Below the pieces are notes generated by a model. That model made no database searches. It worked only from the letters and a program-made list of their open reading frames with translations, and was not told the origin of the DNA. The position numbers and the translations under genes were made by a program. A stretch of DNA of 8,527 nucleotides from Hyphomicrobiales bacterium (GTDB lineage Bacteria; Pseudomonadota; Alphaproteobacteria; Rhizobiales; Beijerinckiaceae): the NCBI GenBank assembly GCA_947374125.1, contig CANCAR010000112.1:1-8527 (forward strand). The letters run 5' to 3'. This document shows, one piece after another, positions 1 to 6,115 of this stretch. The first letter of the stretch is position 1. Each line of letters opens with the position of its first letter.

Positions 1-2929
1 CCCCTGCCAATGTCCATTCTTTTGCATTCCAATATAAATCTCCTCTAACCATCGAGGCTTCTGGCGTATCAAGCCCTTCAAGCAATTCGGTCGCTGCGTG
101 TAGTTCGCCCAAATCAGCCCGTGCCCTCGCCTCAAGCAGACGACGCGCCGTACGAACCTCGTCGCTCAAACCAGCAAAACGCGTATCTGCAATCGCTCTG
201 ATCGCCTCGACCGGCTTACGATCCATCAGATAAAGACTCGCCAAGCGGATAGCAGCAGTCGCTCTTGGTACACCCTCGAGACGATAATCGATTTGGTAGC
301 GCAGCAACTCAGCCGCTTGCGGCGTTAAGTCGAGTTCTGCCAGACGCTCGATATATTTGCGGATTAATTCATCCGCCCGCCGACCCGTCGGCATAAATTC
401 GCGAAAGTCCATAAACAATGCGACAGCGTCAAAATTTTTAATCGAGGCCGCCTGTTCGCCGCTAATCAGCGCATCAAATCTGATCTTTACTTCTTCTAGC
501 AACGGCCTCACCCCGTCGATATCGGCATAAAGCCGGTTTAACCGCTGCACTGCACTAAACGCGTTTCGCCATTTTCCCGCATCTAGCGCTACTCTTGCCG
601 AAGCCGTTAGAAGTTTTGCCTCCAAAAAATCGCCACGCCAGAAAATTGACAAGTTTTCATAGGCGGCCAAAGCCTTGTCAGGCTCCAAAATGCCCATTTT
701 GAAATCGAGCGAAGTCAACGCTAAACTGGCACGAACTTCCACATCACGTGCTGCCGTTTTTGCCAACTCGTCATACGCTTTGCGTGCTTCTTCCGACATA
801 CCCGAAGCCTCGTCGAGACGGGCTTTGAGATAAACCAACATTTGCGGATAAGGCGCGTTTTTCGTAGCTTTCAGGTCAGAATAGAGTTCATTCGCCTTGC
901 CCCAATCGCCGCCTTCAACCGCAGCCTCTGCGAATGCAAGCCGAAGAGTTGTTTGAACATCCTCGGGATAAAGCGTCAAAATCGAACCAAATTTCTTCAG
1001 CTCATTCAGTGATTCAGCAAATCGGCCTGCATTAGCCGCGATAAACCCGCGCCAAAGCGAAGCCTCTTCATTGCCTGAGAGCCGCACATCTGACAATTGC
1101 TCTAAGGCATCTTTTTCATTGCGGCCCAGCGCATAAAAAATGCCAAGTTCCAGCCGCTCACGCGCGTCATTAACCTTTTCATTGTGATCAACAAACGCAC
1201 TCACAAAGCCTGCCGCTGCTTCGCGATAGAGCGCATTGGCAGCCAGAAAGCGCGCGACTTCAAGGCGACGCGCCTTTTTATCCGCCAATTTAGCCGCAGA
1301 AACACCGTCCATCAATGTATTCAGTCGATCAAAGACGTGCTCAGATTTATCACGGTCCCAACGAGCACGGTTGATGACGGTCCGCGCGACGGACAACCTC
1401 GCCTCTCCCCCCGTCCCATCGGTAATCGCAAGTCCATCTGGTCGACTTAACACCACTTGGTCTACGCCCGGTCGCATTTCGATATCGTCAGCGGCCGCAA
1501 TAATTGCCAACCCCTGATAGGAGGGCAAAACTTCAAAATGTGGGAATTGTTGCGCTTTACTGGTTCCCATGCCCGATAGCTCTGTAGGGGCCACCATAAT
1601 GCGGTCGCCGACGATCGGATCCACAAGCTCAGCAACATGCGTCACGCCCGCAAGGCCTGCACTCAGCGCGTAACCGCCGCTCGGAGCCGGAACTGGTGTT
1701 AAGCTGATGGGTGCCCGCGGTCCCTGCGACACAACCTGCAACATGACATCATATCCGCCGTCCGTTGCGATGATGTGAGGCAGTCGTAAACCATCCCCTT
1801 CGACTCGCATGAAGAAAAAGCTCCCAGTCCGCCCGAAACGAATATCGGGCATATCCTTTCCCTTAAATCGAAAGGGCAGCGGAAGATCGGGATCGGAGGG
1901 AACGTCCAAAACAAGCCATGCCGCGTTAATTCTTGAAAATGCAGCCATCGGAAGATTTTCAAAACCTCTGAGCTGGATCACAGGACCATCAAGGCCATCA
2001 GATAGGGCAATGGAAGGTCGATCACGCGGTGTCATTGAAATGGGTTCTTTATGATCAGGCTCCCGGTTCCGGGCAGGCATCGGCTGCTCCAAAGTAGCGC
2101 TCGTAAAAATGGACTTAAAATCCAAATCGAGTTCATTCGCGCCCACACCTTTGAAAGTGACATCGACCAAAACCGCCCCCTCCTCAAAGCGGGCGTCGAA
2201 ATCGGCTCCTTCAACCGTCGTTATCGTAACAAAAAACCCATCGTCTTGGCTTTCGGCCTTCACTGAGGCAAAGCCACGCGGCAACTCGGATCGTAATCGA
2301 GCAACATCAAGATTCCATCGACCTTCGAACCTAACTTCAACAGCGCGGTCCTTTTTGGTGATTTGGATCTCACCCTTGCTGGGCCCTCGAAAAGAAAGAC
2401 GTGACATCCGGTTCGATGATGCAGTGTCCACCAACAATGCGCGACGGTCATCAAGGCGGCCAGCTTTCGCAGCAGCGTCCGCGAATTGTGCTTTTTTTGA
2501 AAGCGCTTGGACGACTTCAACCGGCAAAGGTGGAGGCGGCCCCTTCCATCCGGTTGGCAGGAGGTCAACATAGAGGCTATTGCCCGCTTCAATAATATTC
2601 GGACGAACCGCCTTGATCAGCGCTAAACGAACACCGCGGTGATCCGGATCAGAACGCGCTGTCGACACATAGTTGGGCAACTCGACACCAAGACGCGATG
2701 GGTCGATGTTAAACAATCCATTGAGATTGAGCACCAACACACCGTTCGTTTGGCTGACCTCAACCGCTGGCAATCGATCGAAGGTCAATATAATGCGGCC
2801 AAAGCCTGGCATTTCCATTCCATGTATGGTTGCAGAAGCCCCATCCTCAGCAGCCCAAGCCGCAAGGGGAACACATCCGCACCACACAACAACAAGTTTA
2901 GCGGCAAAAGCCAAAATGGCCCTTACCAT
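1..2929 (-). CDS. Large secreted TPR-type protein of the flagellar operon (partial, C-terminus outside window)
   Basis: One reading frame is open without a stop from an ATG near the motE end to the left edge, giving at least 976 residues. I do not recognise a named family. The chosen start gives a textbook signal peptide: Met-Val-Arg, a hydrophobic core, then a likely cleavage site AWA|AED near residue 26. It is preceded by GAGGA nine bases upstream. In-frame ATGs at 2968 and 2980 are alternatives that add 13 or 17 residues. Residues about 30-505 are beta-rich, with repeated stretches of the type 'G-R-I-I-L-T-F...LYVDLLP' that resemble AMIN-like modules. From about residue 510 to the edge the protein is all helical, with repeated A/L/Y-rich helix pairs (for example AANALYREAAAGF, AKTAARDVEVRASLAL) typical of TPR or Sel1-like solenoids. 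The likely location is the periplasm. As the last visible gene after motE it may be a motility partner, perhaps MotE's client. That role is inference; the coding call itself is firm. Confidence 0.85.
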   Translation of the reverse strand, partial: MVRAILAFAAKLVVVWCGCVPLAAWAAEDGASATIHGMEMPGFGRIILTFDRLPAVEVSQTNGVLVLNLNGLFNIDPSRLGVELPNYVSTARSDPDHRGVRLALIKAVRPNIIEAGNSLYVDLLPTGWKGPPPPLPVEVVQALSKKAQFADAAAKAGRLDDRRALLVDTASSNRMSRLSFRGPSKGEIQITKKDRAVEVRFEGRWNLDVARLRSELPRGFASVKAESQDDGFFVTITTVEGADFDARFEEGAVLVDVTFKGVGANELDLDFKSIFTSATLEQPMPARNREPDHKEPISMTPRDRPSIALSDGLDGPVIQLRGFENLPMAAFSRINAAWLVLDVPSDPDLPLPFRFKGKDMPDIRFGRTGSFFFMRVEGDGLRLPHIIATDGGYDVMLQVVSQGPRAPISLTPVPAPSGGYALSAGLAGVTHVAELVDPIVGDRIMVAPTELSGMGTSKAQQFPHFEVLPSYQGLAIIAAADDIEMRPGVDQVVLSRPDGLAITDGTGGEARLSVARTVINRARWDRDKSEHVFDRLNTLMDGVSAAKLADKKARRLEVARFLAANALYREAAAGFVSAFVDHNEKVNDARERLELGIFYALGRNEKDALEQLSDVRLSGNEEASLWRGFIAANAGRFAESLNELKKFGSILTLYPEDVQTTLRLAFAEAAVEGGDWGKANELYSDLKATKNAPYPQMLVYLKARLDEASGMSEEARKAYDELAKTAARDVEVRASLALTSLDFKMGILEPDKALAAYENLSIFWRGDFLEAKLLTASARVALDAGKWRNAFSAVQRLNRLYADIDGVRPLLEEVKIRFDALISGEQAASIKNFDAVALFMDFREFMPTGRRADELIRKYIERLAELDLTPQAAELLRYQIDYRLEGVPRATAAIRLASLYLMDRKPVEAIRAIADTRFAGLSDEVRTARRLLEARARADLGELHAATELLEGLDTPEASMVRGDLYWNAKEWTLAG

Positions 2930-2976
2930 CAATTGCAATCCTCGTCCGGATGCAAGCAAGGCTGACATACCGCTTC

Positions 2977-3012
2977 CCATATCTTCCCTATCAATGACGT
3001 TAGGGAATATGG
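2977..3012 (-). promoter_or_regulatory. mRNA hairpin in the motE-TPR gene gap
   Basis: Read on the minus strand, CCATATTCCCTA is followed by a 10-nt loop and then TAGGGAAGATATGG. This gives 12 base pairs interrupted only by a 2-nt AG bulge. The 3' arm contains a purine-rich AGGGA and the upstream candidate start ATG (2980-2978) of the TPR gene, so folding would hide that start. No T-run follows, so it is not an intrinsic terminator. It may gate translation, mark a processing or stability boundary, or argue that translation really begins at 2929. Confidence 0.5.
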
Positions 3013-3034
3013 ACGAAGATATCTTAAAGAATAG

Positions 3035-3826
3035 CTAGCGCGTTTTAGAAACGTTTATGTCCGGCAATTCCGGGAAGTCGGCTTTGATTGCGCCAGCACC
3101 ATTTTGCGAAGCAGCAGGCGCTGCAAGAACCACAGTCAGCTTGCCTGCAAGGATAGGATCAATTTGGGCGAGGATTTCCGAGAATTTTTTCGGATTCATA
3201 CCACTGGCGATCGGAACAACGGCCTTCAAATCTAATTTCTCAAAAATCCGCGCCGCTTCTTTCGGCTTCATCGTCTCGTACATCACGATAAGCGGCTTGA
3301 TCGTCGCAACATCAGCGCTTTTCTTTGCAACATCGGCCCTAATCGTCTCGTCAATGGCCTTCAATTCAGCCATCCGTGCTTCCAATTGCTTTTCAGCAGC
3401 CGCAAGCAGGGCTTCACGCTCGGTCAAGTCCTTTTCTCGCTTTTCGAGTTGGTCTCGACGTTCGGATAGCCGCTCCAAGAGTGTCATATCCGCATTGTCA
3501 ATAGGCGGCAGATAGGGCACGGCTTCTTTTGCCAATGCTGGCGTTTCCTTGCCATGCTGCCCCGCTTCCTTACCCGACGCCCCAACCTCAGTAGCTGGCG
3601 GTTTATCGGTTGATCCGGTAATAATATCATCATCAGAGCTTGAATTCCTGCCCCCGCCAGCGAACGATTGGCTAAACTCCGTTAAAAACGACGCTCGGGT
3701 GGAGCCCTTTTCAACGGCAGGTGCCGCACCGACGGATGGCAACAAAAACGCCATATTGTTATAAAACAAATGCGCCCCCAGCGCTATTGCAGCTAAAAGC
3801 AACAACCGAGAGCCCGAAAACCGCAT
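3035..3826 (-). CDS. motE: MotE-like flagellar protein (MgtE-N-like domain, periplasmic chaperone family)
   Basis: The 263-residue product has a hydrophobic N-terminal segment at residues 8-30 (signal peptide or anchor), then a low-complexity Ser/Gly/Pro/Glu linker. A charged heptad-rich coiled coil follows at about 112-175 (LLERLSERRDQLEKREKDL and onward). The C-terminal helical domain at about 176-236 contains VMYETMKPKEAARIFEKLD and MNPKKFSEILAQIDP, the pattern of the MgtE intracellular N domain seen in the MotE family. In Sinorhizobium meliloti MotE is a periplasmic chaperone needed for the motility protein MotC; transfer of that role here is inference. The ATG overlaps the upstream stop by one base (TGATG). 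A GTG at 3829 would add one residue. The short tail after residue 237 is Ala/Asn-rich. The position after fliM and the small membrane protein fits an alphaproteobacterial motility operon. Confidence 0.8.
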   Translation of the reverse strand: MRFSGSRLLLLAAIALGAHLFYNNMAFLLPSVGAAPAVEKGSTRASFLTEFSQSFAGGGRNSSSDDDIITGSTDKPPATEVGASGKEAGQHGKETPALAKEAVPYLPPIDNADMTLLERLSERRDQLEKREKDLTEREALLAAAEKQLEARMAELKAIDETIRADVAKKSADVATIKPLIVMYETMKPKEAARIFEKLDLKAVVPIASGMNPKKFSEILAQIDPILAGKLTVVLAAPAASQNGAGAIKADFPELPDINVSKTR

Positions 3827-4230
3827 CACCGGAGAGCCCGTTGGTTACGCAAGGCTACAACGCGCGAGGCAAGAGCGGAAACGGGGTTGTCATACCCTCT
3901 ATGAGCGCTTGGCGCGGGACCAACGGCATCACCCATCGCAGCTAACACCGGATCCTTAGCAATGGTGGATGGCTGCGACGCACCAAGCGACTCCGGTTCT
4001 TGCTTGGCCCGCGGAAGCGTCCGGCTACCAAGATCATCCAGCAATCGACGCAACGAGATAACCGCACCTTGAGCGACACGCGTTGATTCAGCGACATCCC
4101 CCATCAGCGCCCGAAATGCCTGCTCTTGCTTTCGAAAAGCCCTAATACGACGCTCTAAGACAATGCAGTAGACCAATGTCATCGCAATAAGGGCGTCGGT
4201 GATAACGGTGAGAACAGCGGAGAAGGTCAT
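3826..4230 (-). CDS. Small membrane-anchored protein between fliM and motE (DUF6468-like)
   Basis: The product has 134 residues. It begins with a single hydrophobic segment at about residues 4-24, followed directly by basic ERRIRAFRKQ and an amphipathic helical stretch to about residue 68 (FRALMGDVAESTRVAQGAVISLRRLLDDLG). This suggests one membrane pass with a cytoplasmic helical region. Residues 70-134 are Pro/Ala/Ser-rich, probably disordered, and end in a basic helix (ASRVVALRNQRALR). A protein of this architecture commonly sits between fliM and motE in alphaproteobacteria and I associate it with DUF6468, although I cannot confirm that without a profile search. It may relate to Caulobacter PflI, a bitopic protein that affects flagellum positioning, but I see no sequence proof of that. 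The ATG overlaps the fliM stop (ATGA), which implies translational coupling. Function unknown. Confidence 0.75.
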   Translation of the reverse strand: MTFSAVLTVITDALIAMTLVYCIVLERRIRAFRKQEQAFRALMGDVAESTRVAQGAVISLRRLLDDLGSRTLPRAKQEPESLGASQPSTIAKDPVLAAMGDAVGPAPSAHRGYDNPVSALASRVVALRNQRALR

Positions 4231-5291
4231 ATTTCTCTCTTGCGACGTTTTGAGGTTACGGGACCACTAAGACGGATAGCCATATGTTCACGCGACCGCC
4301 CCATTTGGCCTTGGCCGAGCCGGTTGCCCCCACTTCGAATCCAAACAGGTGCGTCTGCGTGTAAATTAAGCGGTATGGTCTGGCCTACCGACAGACTCAT
4401 GACCTTTCTTAACGGAAGTTGGAACTCCGCAAGAACAGCCTCAATTTCGATGGACGACCGCGCCACTGTTTGAACGAGATGTTGCCGCCAATCGACATCG
4501 ACAGGAGCGGGTCCGTCGTCATCTTTCATCTGGATCAGATGTTCAATGCCGCTGAACATGGTTAGCGGTAAGAGAATTTCCAGAATGCCAGCACGTCGAC
4601 CCAACTGCATCAACACACGCAGTCGAACTCCATTTTCCATTGGCTTGCCAAGCACCACAAAGCGGGGATTGGTTTCAACCCGATCTATGAAAAATTCGAC
4701 TTTGGAAATTTCACTAAACGCATCGGTAAAGGATTGCGCCGCCGTATCAGCTAGACGACGAAATATCTGAATTTCGATGGCCGAGAAGGGGCGAGAATGC
4801 GACCGGCCACCCACCACGTCTTGCCCGCCACCTAATAATACATCAAAAAATGCACCCGAAAGGGCTGGATCGATCACAGCGATTCCCGATCCACTCAGCT
4901 CGCGCGATTGCATGACGCCCAACAGCGACGGCAAGGGCAAAGCGCCTACCGAGGTTGAAACCCTGATCATTGAAAGGTCGATCAAAGTGACGTCCACGAT
5001 GCCCGTTACGACATGTCGGATACGGCGCGCTAATATTTCGGCAAAGGTTTCAGCAACAATTCGCATCGCTGGCGTGAAGCCATTGGCGATGGCGGTTGAA
5101 TCAGCCACAGCAATCTTTCCGGTACGGCGTTCACCGCCCGGCGACAAACCCATGAGACGGTCAATTTCCTCGTCGCTCAAAACACCATCACGGCCAGAGC
5201 TCGTCTCTCCATTAGCCATATCCGACAGCATGCGCGACCAAATATCGTCGGACATCGATTCAGAACCCGCTTTGATTGAATGATCGTTCAT
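4227..5291 (-). CDS. fliM: Flagellar motor switch protein FliM
   Basis: FliM is the C-ring protein that binds phosphorylated CheY and passes the switching signal to FliG. The 354-residue product carries the CheY-binding motif as LSDEEIDRLMG at residues 38-48, behind a Ser/Asp-rich N-terminal extension. The middle (CheC-like) domain spans about 70-260, with LPLPSLLGVM at 118-127, the glycine loop LLGGGQD at 152-158, PFSAIEIQIFRRL at 168-180 and RVETNPRF at 204-211. The C-terminal SpoA-type domain at about 268-342 contains IEIEAVLAEFQLPLRKVMSLSVGQ-like sequence, where FliN would join. The tail is strongly basic (SKRRKR at 347-352). Its start overlaps the fliL stop by ATGA and its stop overlaps the next gene the same way. 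The middle domain looks divergent from better-known alphaproteobacterial FliM proteins, but no motif is broken. Confidence 0.95.
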   Translation of the reverse strand: MNDHSIKAGSESMSDDIWSRMLSDMANGETSSGRDGVLSDEEIDRLMGLSPGGERRTGKIAVADSTAIANGFTPAMRIVAETFAEILARRIRHVVTGIVDVTLIDLSMIRVSTSVGALPLPSLLGVMQSRELSGSGIAVIDPALSGAFFDVLLGGGQDVVGGRSHSRPFSAIEIQIFRRLADTAAQSFTDAFSEISKVEFFIDRVETNPRFVVLGKPMENGVRLRVLMQLGRRAGILEILLPLTMFSGIEHLIQMKDDDGPAPVDVDWRQHLVQTVARSSIEIEAVLAEFQLPLRKVMSLSVGQTIPLNLHADAPVWIRSGGNRLGQGQMGRSREHMAIRLSGPVTSKRRKREI

Positions 5292-5785
5292 TGAACGAGA
5301 AGCTCCTTGATCAAAATCGCTTCTACCTTTTTCGGATAAACGGCTAGGTTAACACGGCGCATCAATTCGTCTTTAAGCCGAAGAATCGCAGCCGATCCCT
5401 GTAAATCCACGGGCCGCATTTCACGCAAATAAACGTGGAAAATATCTTCAATGCGAGGTTGCAAAGCCTGAACCGCAGACAATTCTTTAGCGTCAGCAAT
5501 TTCAAGCGCCACATGAAGCTTCATGACGTGCGCTCCGCCAATAGTCGCCTGAGCATTGTCCGGGCTCATGCCGATCACCATGTCCTTAATATCCAAAAAA
5601 GCCGTGACCTTTTTTTCTACTTCGGCATGGTCAGCCTTATCCTTTTTAGGAGAGAGGAGAAAAAAGTAACCACCAGCCCCACCGCCGAGTAAAACGACGG
5701 CAGCAATCACAATTAGGAGCAATTTGCTCTTGCCCTTCGGCTTGGCCGCCCCATTCTCCGCCGCTGCTTCCGCTTCATTCGCCAT
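5288..5785 (-). CDS. fliL: Flagellar basal body-associated protein FliL
   Basis: FliL is a single-pass inner-membrane protein that surrounds and supports the MotAB stator; in Caulobacter it is required for motor rotation. The 165-residue product has a short cytoplasmic Ala/Glu segment, a basic KPKGKSK stretch, one membrane helix at about residues 22-44, and a periplasmic domain. The C-terminal FliL signature is LKDELMRRVNLAVYPKKVEAI followed by ILIKELLVQ. I chose ATG 5785 because it gives the usual short N-terminus and leaves about 45 nt of leader after the predicted promoter. A GTG at 5818 would add 11 residues (MFVLPFGNATT) but lies only about 12 nt from the predicted transcription start. 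It is the first gene of the minus-strand operon and overlaps fliM by ATGA. Confidence 0.93.
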   Translation of the reverse strand: MANEAEAAAENGAAKPKGKSKLLLIVIAAVVLLGGGAGGYFFLLSPKKDKADHAEVEKKVTAFLDIKDMVIGMSPDNAQATIGGAHVMKLHVALEIADAKELSAVQALQPRIEDIFHVYLREMRPVDLQGSAAILRLKDELMRRVNLAVYPKKVEAILIKELLVQ

Positions 5786-5838
5786 CGTCGTCGCATTCCC
5801 AAAAGGCAGAACAAACACACACGATTCGCCTACTGCCC

Positions 5839-5875
5839 GATAAGGCTTCGCTTTTTAAAGTTAATCTTTTCTTAA
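5839..5875 (-). promoter_or_regulatory. Candidate CtrA-dependent promoter of the fliL operon
   Basis: Plus-strand TTAATCTTTTCTTAA at 5861-5875 is an exact TTAA-N7-TTAA, the consensus for the cell-cycle regulator CtrA. On the minus strand the fliL-proximal half continues as TTAACTT (5864-5858), then 11 bases, then GCCTTATC (5846-5839). This is a partial match to the Caulobacter housekeeping pair TTGACGS / GCTANAWC at an allowed spacing, with the CtrA box overlapping the -35 as in class II flagellar promoters. Transcription would begin near 5831. Caulobacter fliLM is an early, CtrA-controlled operon, which fits. The region is AT-rich, so a chance match is possible. Confidence 0.55.
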
Positions 5876-5888
5876 AATCACTTTTAAT

Positions 5889-5919
5889 GAGGAAATATTT
5901 GCCTTCCTCAGAGGAAATA
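5889..5919. repeat. Direct repeat GAGGAAATA, two copies 22 bp apart
   Basis: The 9-mer GAGGAAATA occurs at 5889-5897 and again at 5911-5919, with start-to-start spacing of 22 bp, about two helical turns. Its second copy is also the right half of a dyad centred at 5910. This phasing is what two bound copies of a regulator would need, but no protein can be named. Confidence 0.4.
5904..5916. promoter_or_regulatory. Operator-like dyad TTCCTC-A-GAGGAA
   Basis: A perfect inverted repeat with 6-bp arms and a single central base lies in the middle of the divergent region, between the CtrA-type box and the second dyad. Its centre is about 79 bp upstream of the predicted fliL start and about 119 bp upstream of the predicted flgF start. 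It could be an operator or activator site; the binding protein is unknown. Confidence 0.35.
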
Positions 5920-5928
5920 AAGTCACCA

Positions 5929-5949
5929 CATACATGCGTTTAATGTATG
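5929..5949. promoter_or_regulatory. Operator- or enhancer-like dyad CATACAT-N7-ATGTATG
   Basis: Perfect 7-bp inverted arms flank a 7-bp spacer, giving 21 bp with half-sites one and a half turns apart. Its centre (5939) is about 90 bp upstream of the transcription start predicted for the sigma-54-type promoter. Sigma-54 activators such as FlbD or FlrC often bind at about this distance. Identity of the binding protein is inference only. Confidence 0.4.
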
Positions 5950-6002
5950 GTTATTATGAATTAAGTCATTGATTAAATTATATTTTATAAAAATTTTACG
6001 AC

Positions 6003-6018
6003 TGGCACAGGCAGTGCA
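6003..6018 (+). promoter_or_regulatory. Candidate sigma-54 (-24/-12) promoter of flgF-flgG-flgA
   Basis: TGGCACAGGCAGTGCA has the invariant GG (6004-6005) and GC (6016-6017) of RpoN promoters with exactly ten bases between them. The -24 element TGGCAC is perfect, and the -12 element is GTGCA against the consensus TTGCA/T, one mismatch. Transcription would start near 6029, leaving a leader of about 87 nt before flgF. Rod genes such as flgF and flgG are sigma-54-dependent in Caulobacter, which agrees with this reading. Confidence 0.7.
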
Positions 6019-6115
6019 TTTACCTGAACGGAAGATGGAGTCTGCTGGGGAGCTGACCCATCACTTTCCGGTCGAGCTTTGAGTTGGCCGGCTGATTTTG
6101 AGGGAGAATAAGACC

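Larger units (their letters stand above)
5786..6115. other. Divergent flagellar intergenic region
   Basis: These 330 bases hold no gene I can support. The part from about 5850 to 6000 is markedly AT-rich compared with the flanking genes and carries several TTAA elements, two dyads and a direct repeat. The part from 6001 to 6115 returns to normal composition and forms the predicted leader of flgF. Promoters face outward in both directions and are listed separately. Confidence 0.85.

Noticed and set aside
2878..2929. Lipoprotein signal (a WCGC stretch in the signal peptide of the TPR protein)
   Set aside because: The residues before either cysteine (VVW-C, WCG-C) do not form a lipobox, and an ordinary cleavage site AWA|AED follows.
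1184..2965. Several medium-length open frames on the plus strand and in other minus frames across the first 3 kb
   Set aside because: They lie inside the single long minus-strand frame, lack recognisable domains, and read as Arg/Ser-rich shadow translations.
2977..3012. Intrinsic terminator after motE
   Set aside because: The hairpin has AT-rich outer pairs and is not followed by a T-run on the minus strand; the operon probably continues into the TPR gene.
5961..5976. A second TTAA pair (TTAA-GTCATTGA-TTAA) as another CtrA box
   Set aside because: The spacing is 8, not the required 7, and the DNA here is AT-rich enough to give TTAA pairs by chance.
6035..6082. A 15-codon upstream reading frame (ATG GAG TCT ... 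CTT TGA) in the flgF leader
   Set aside because: Its ATG lies only about 6 nt after the predicted transcription start and has only a GGAAG stretch almost touching it, so a ribosome binding site is not credible.
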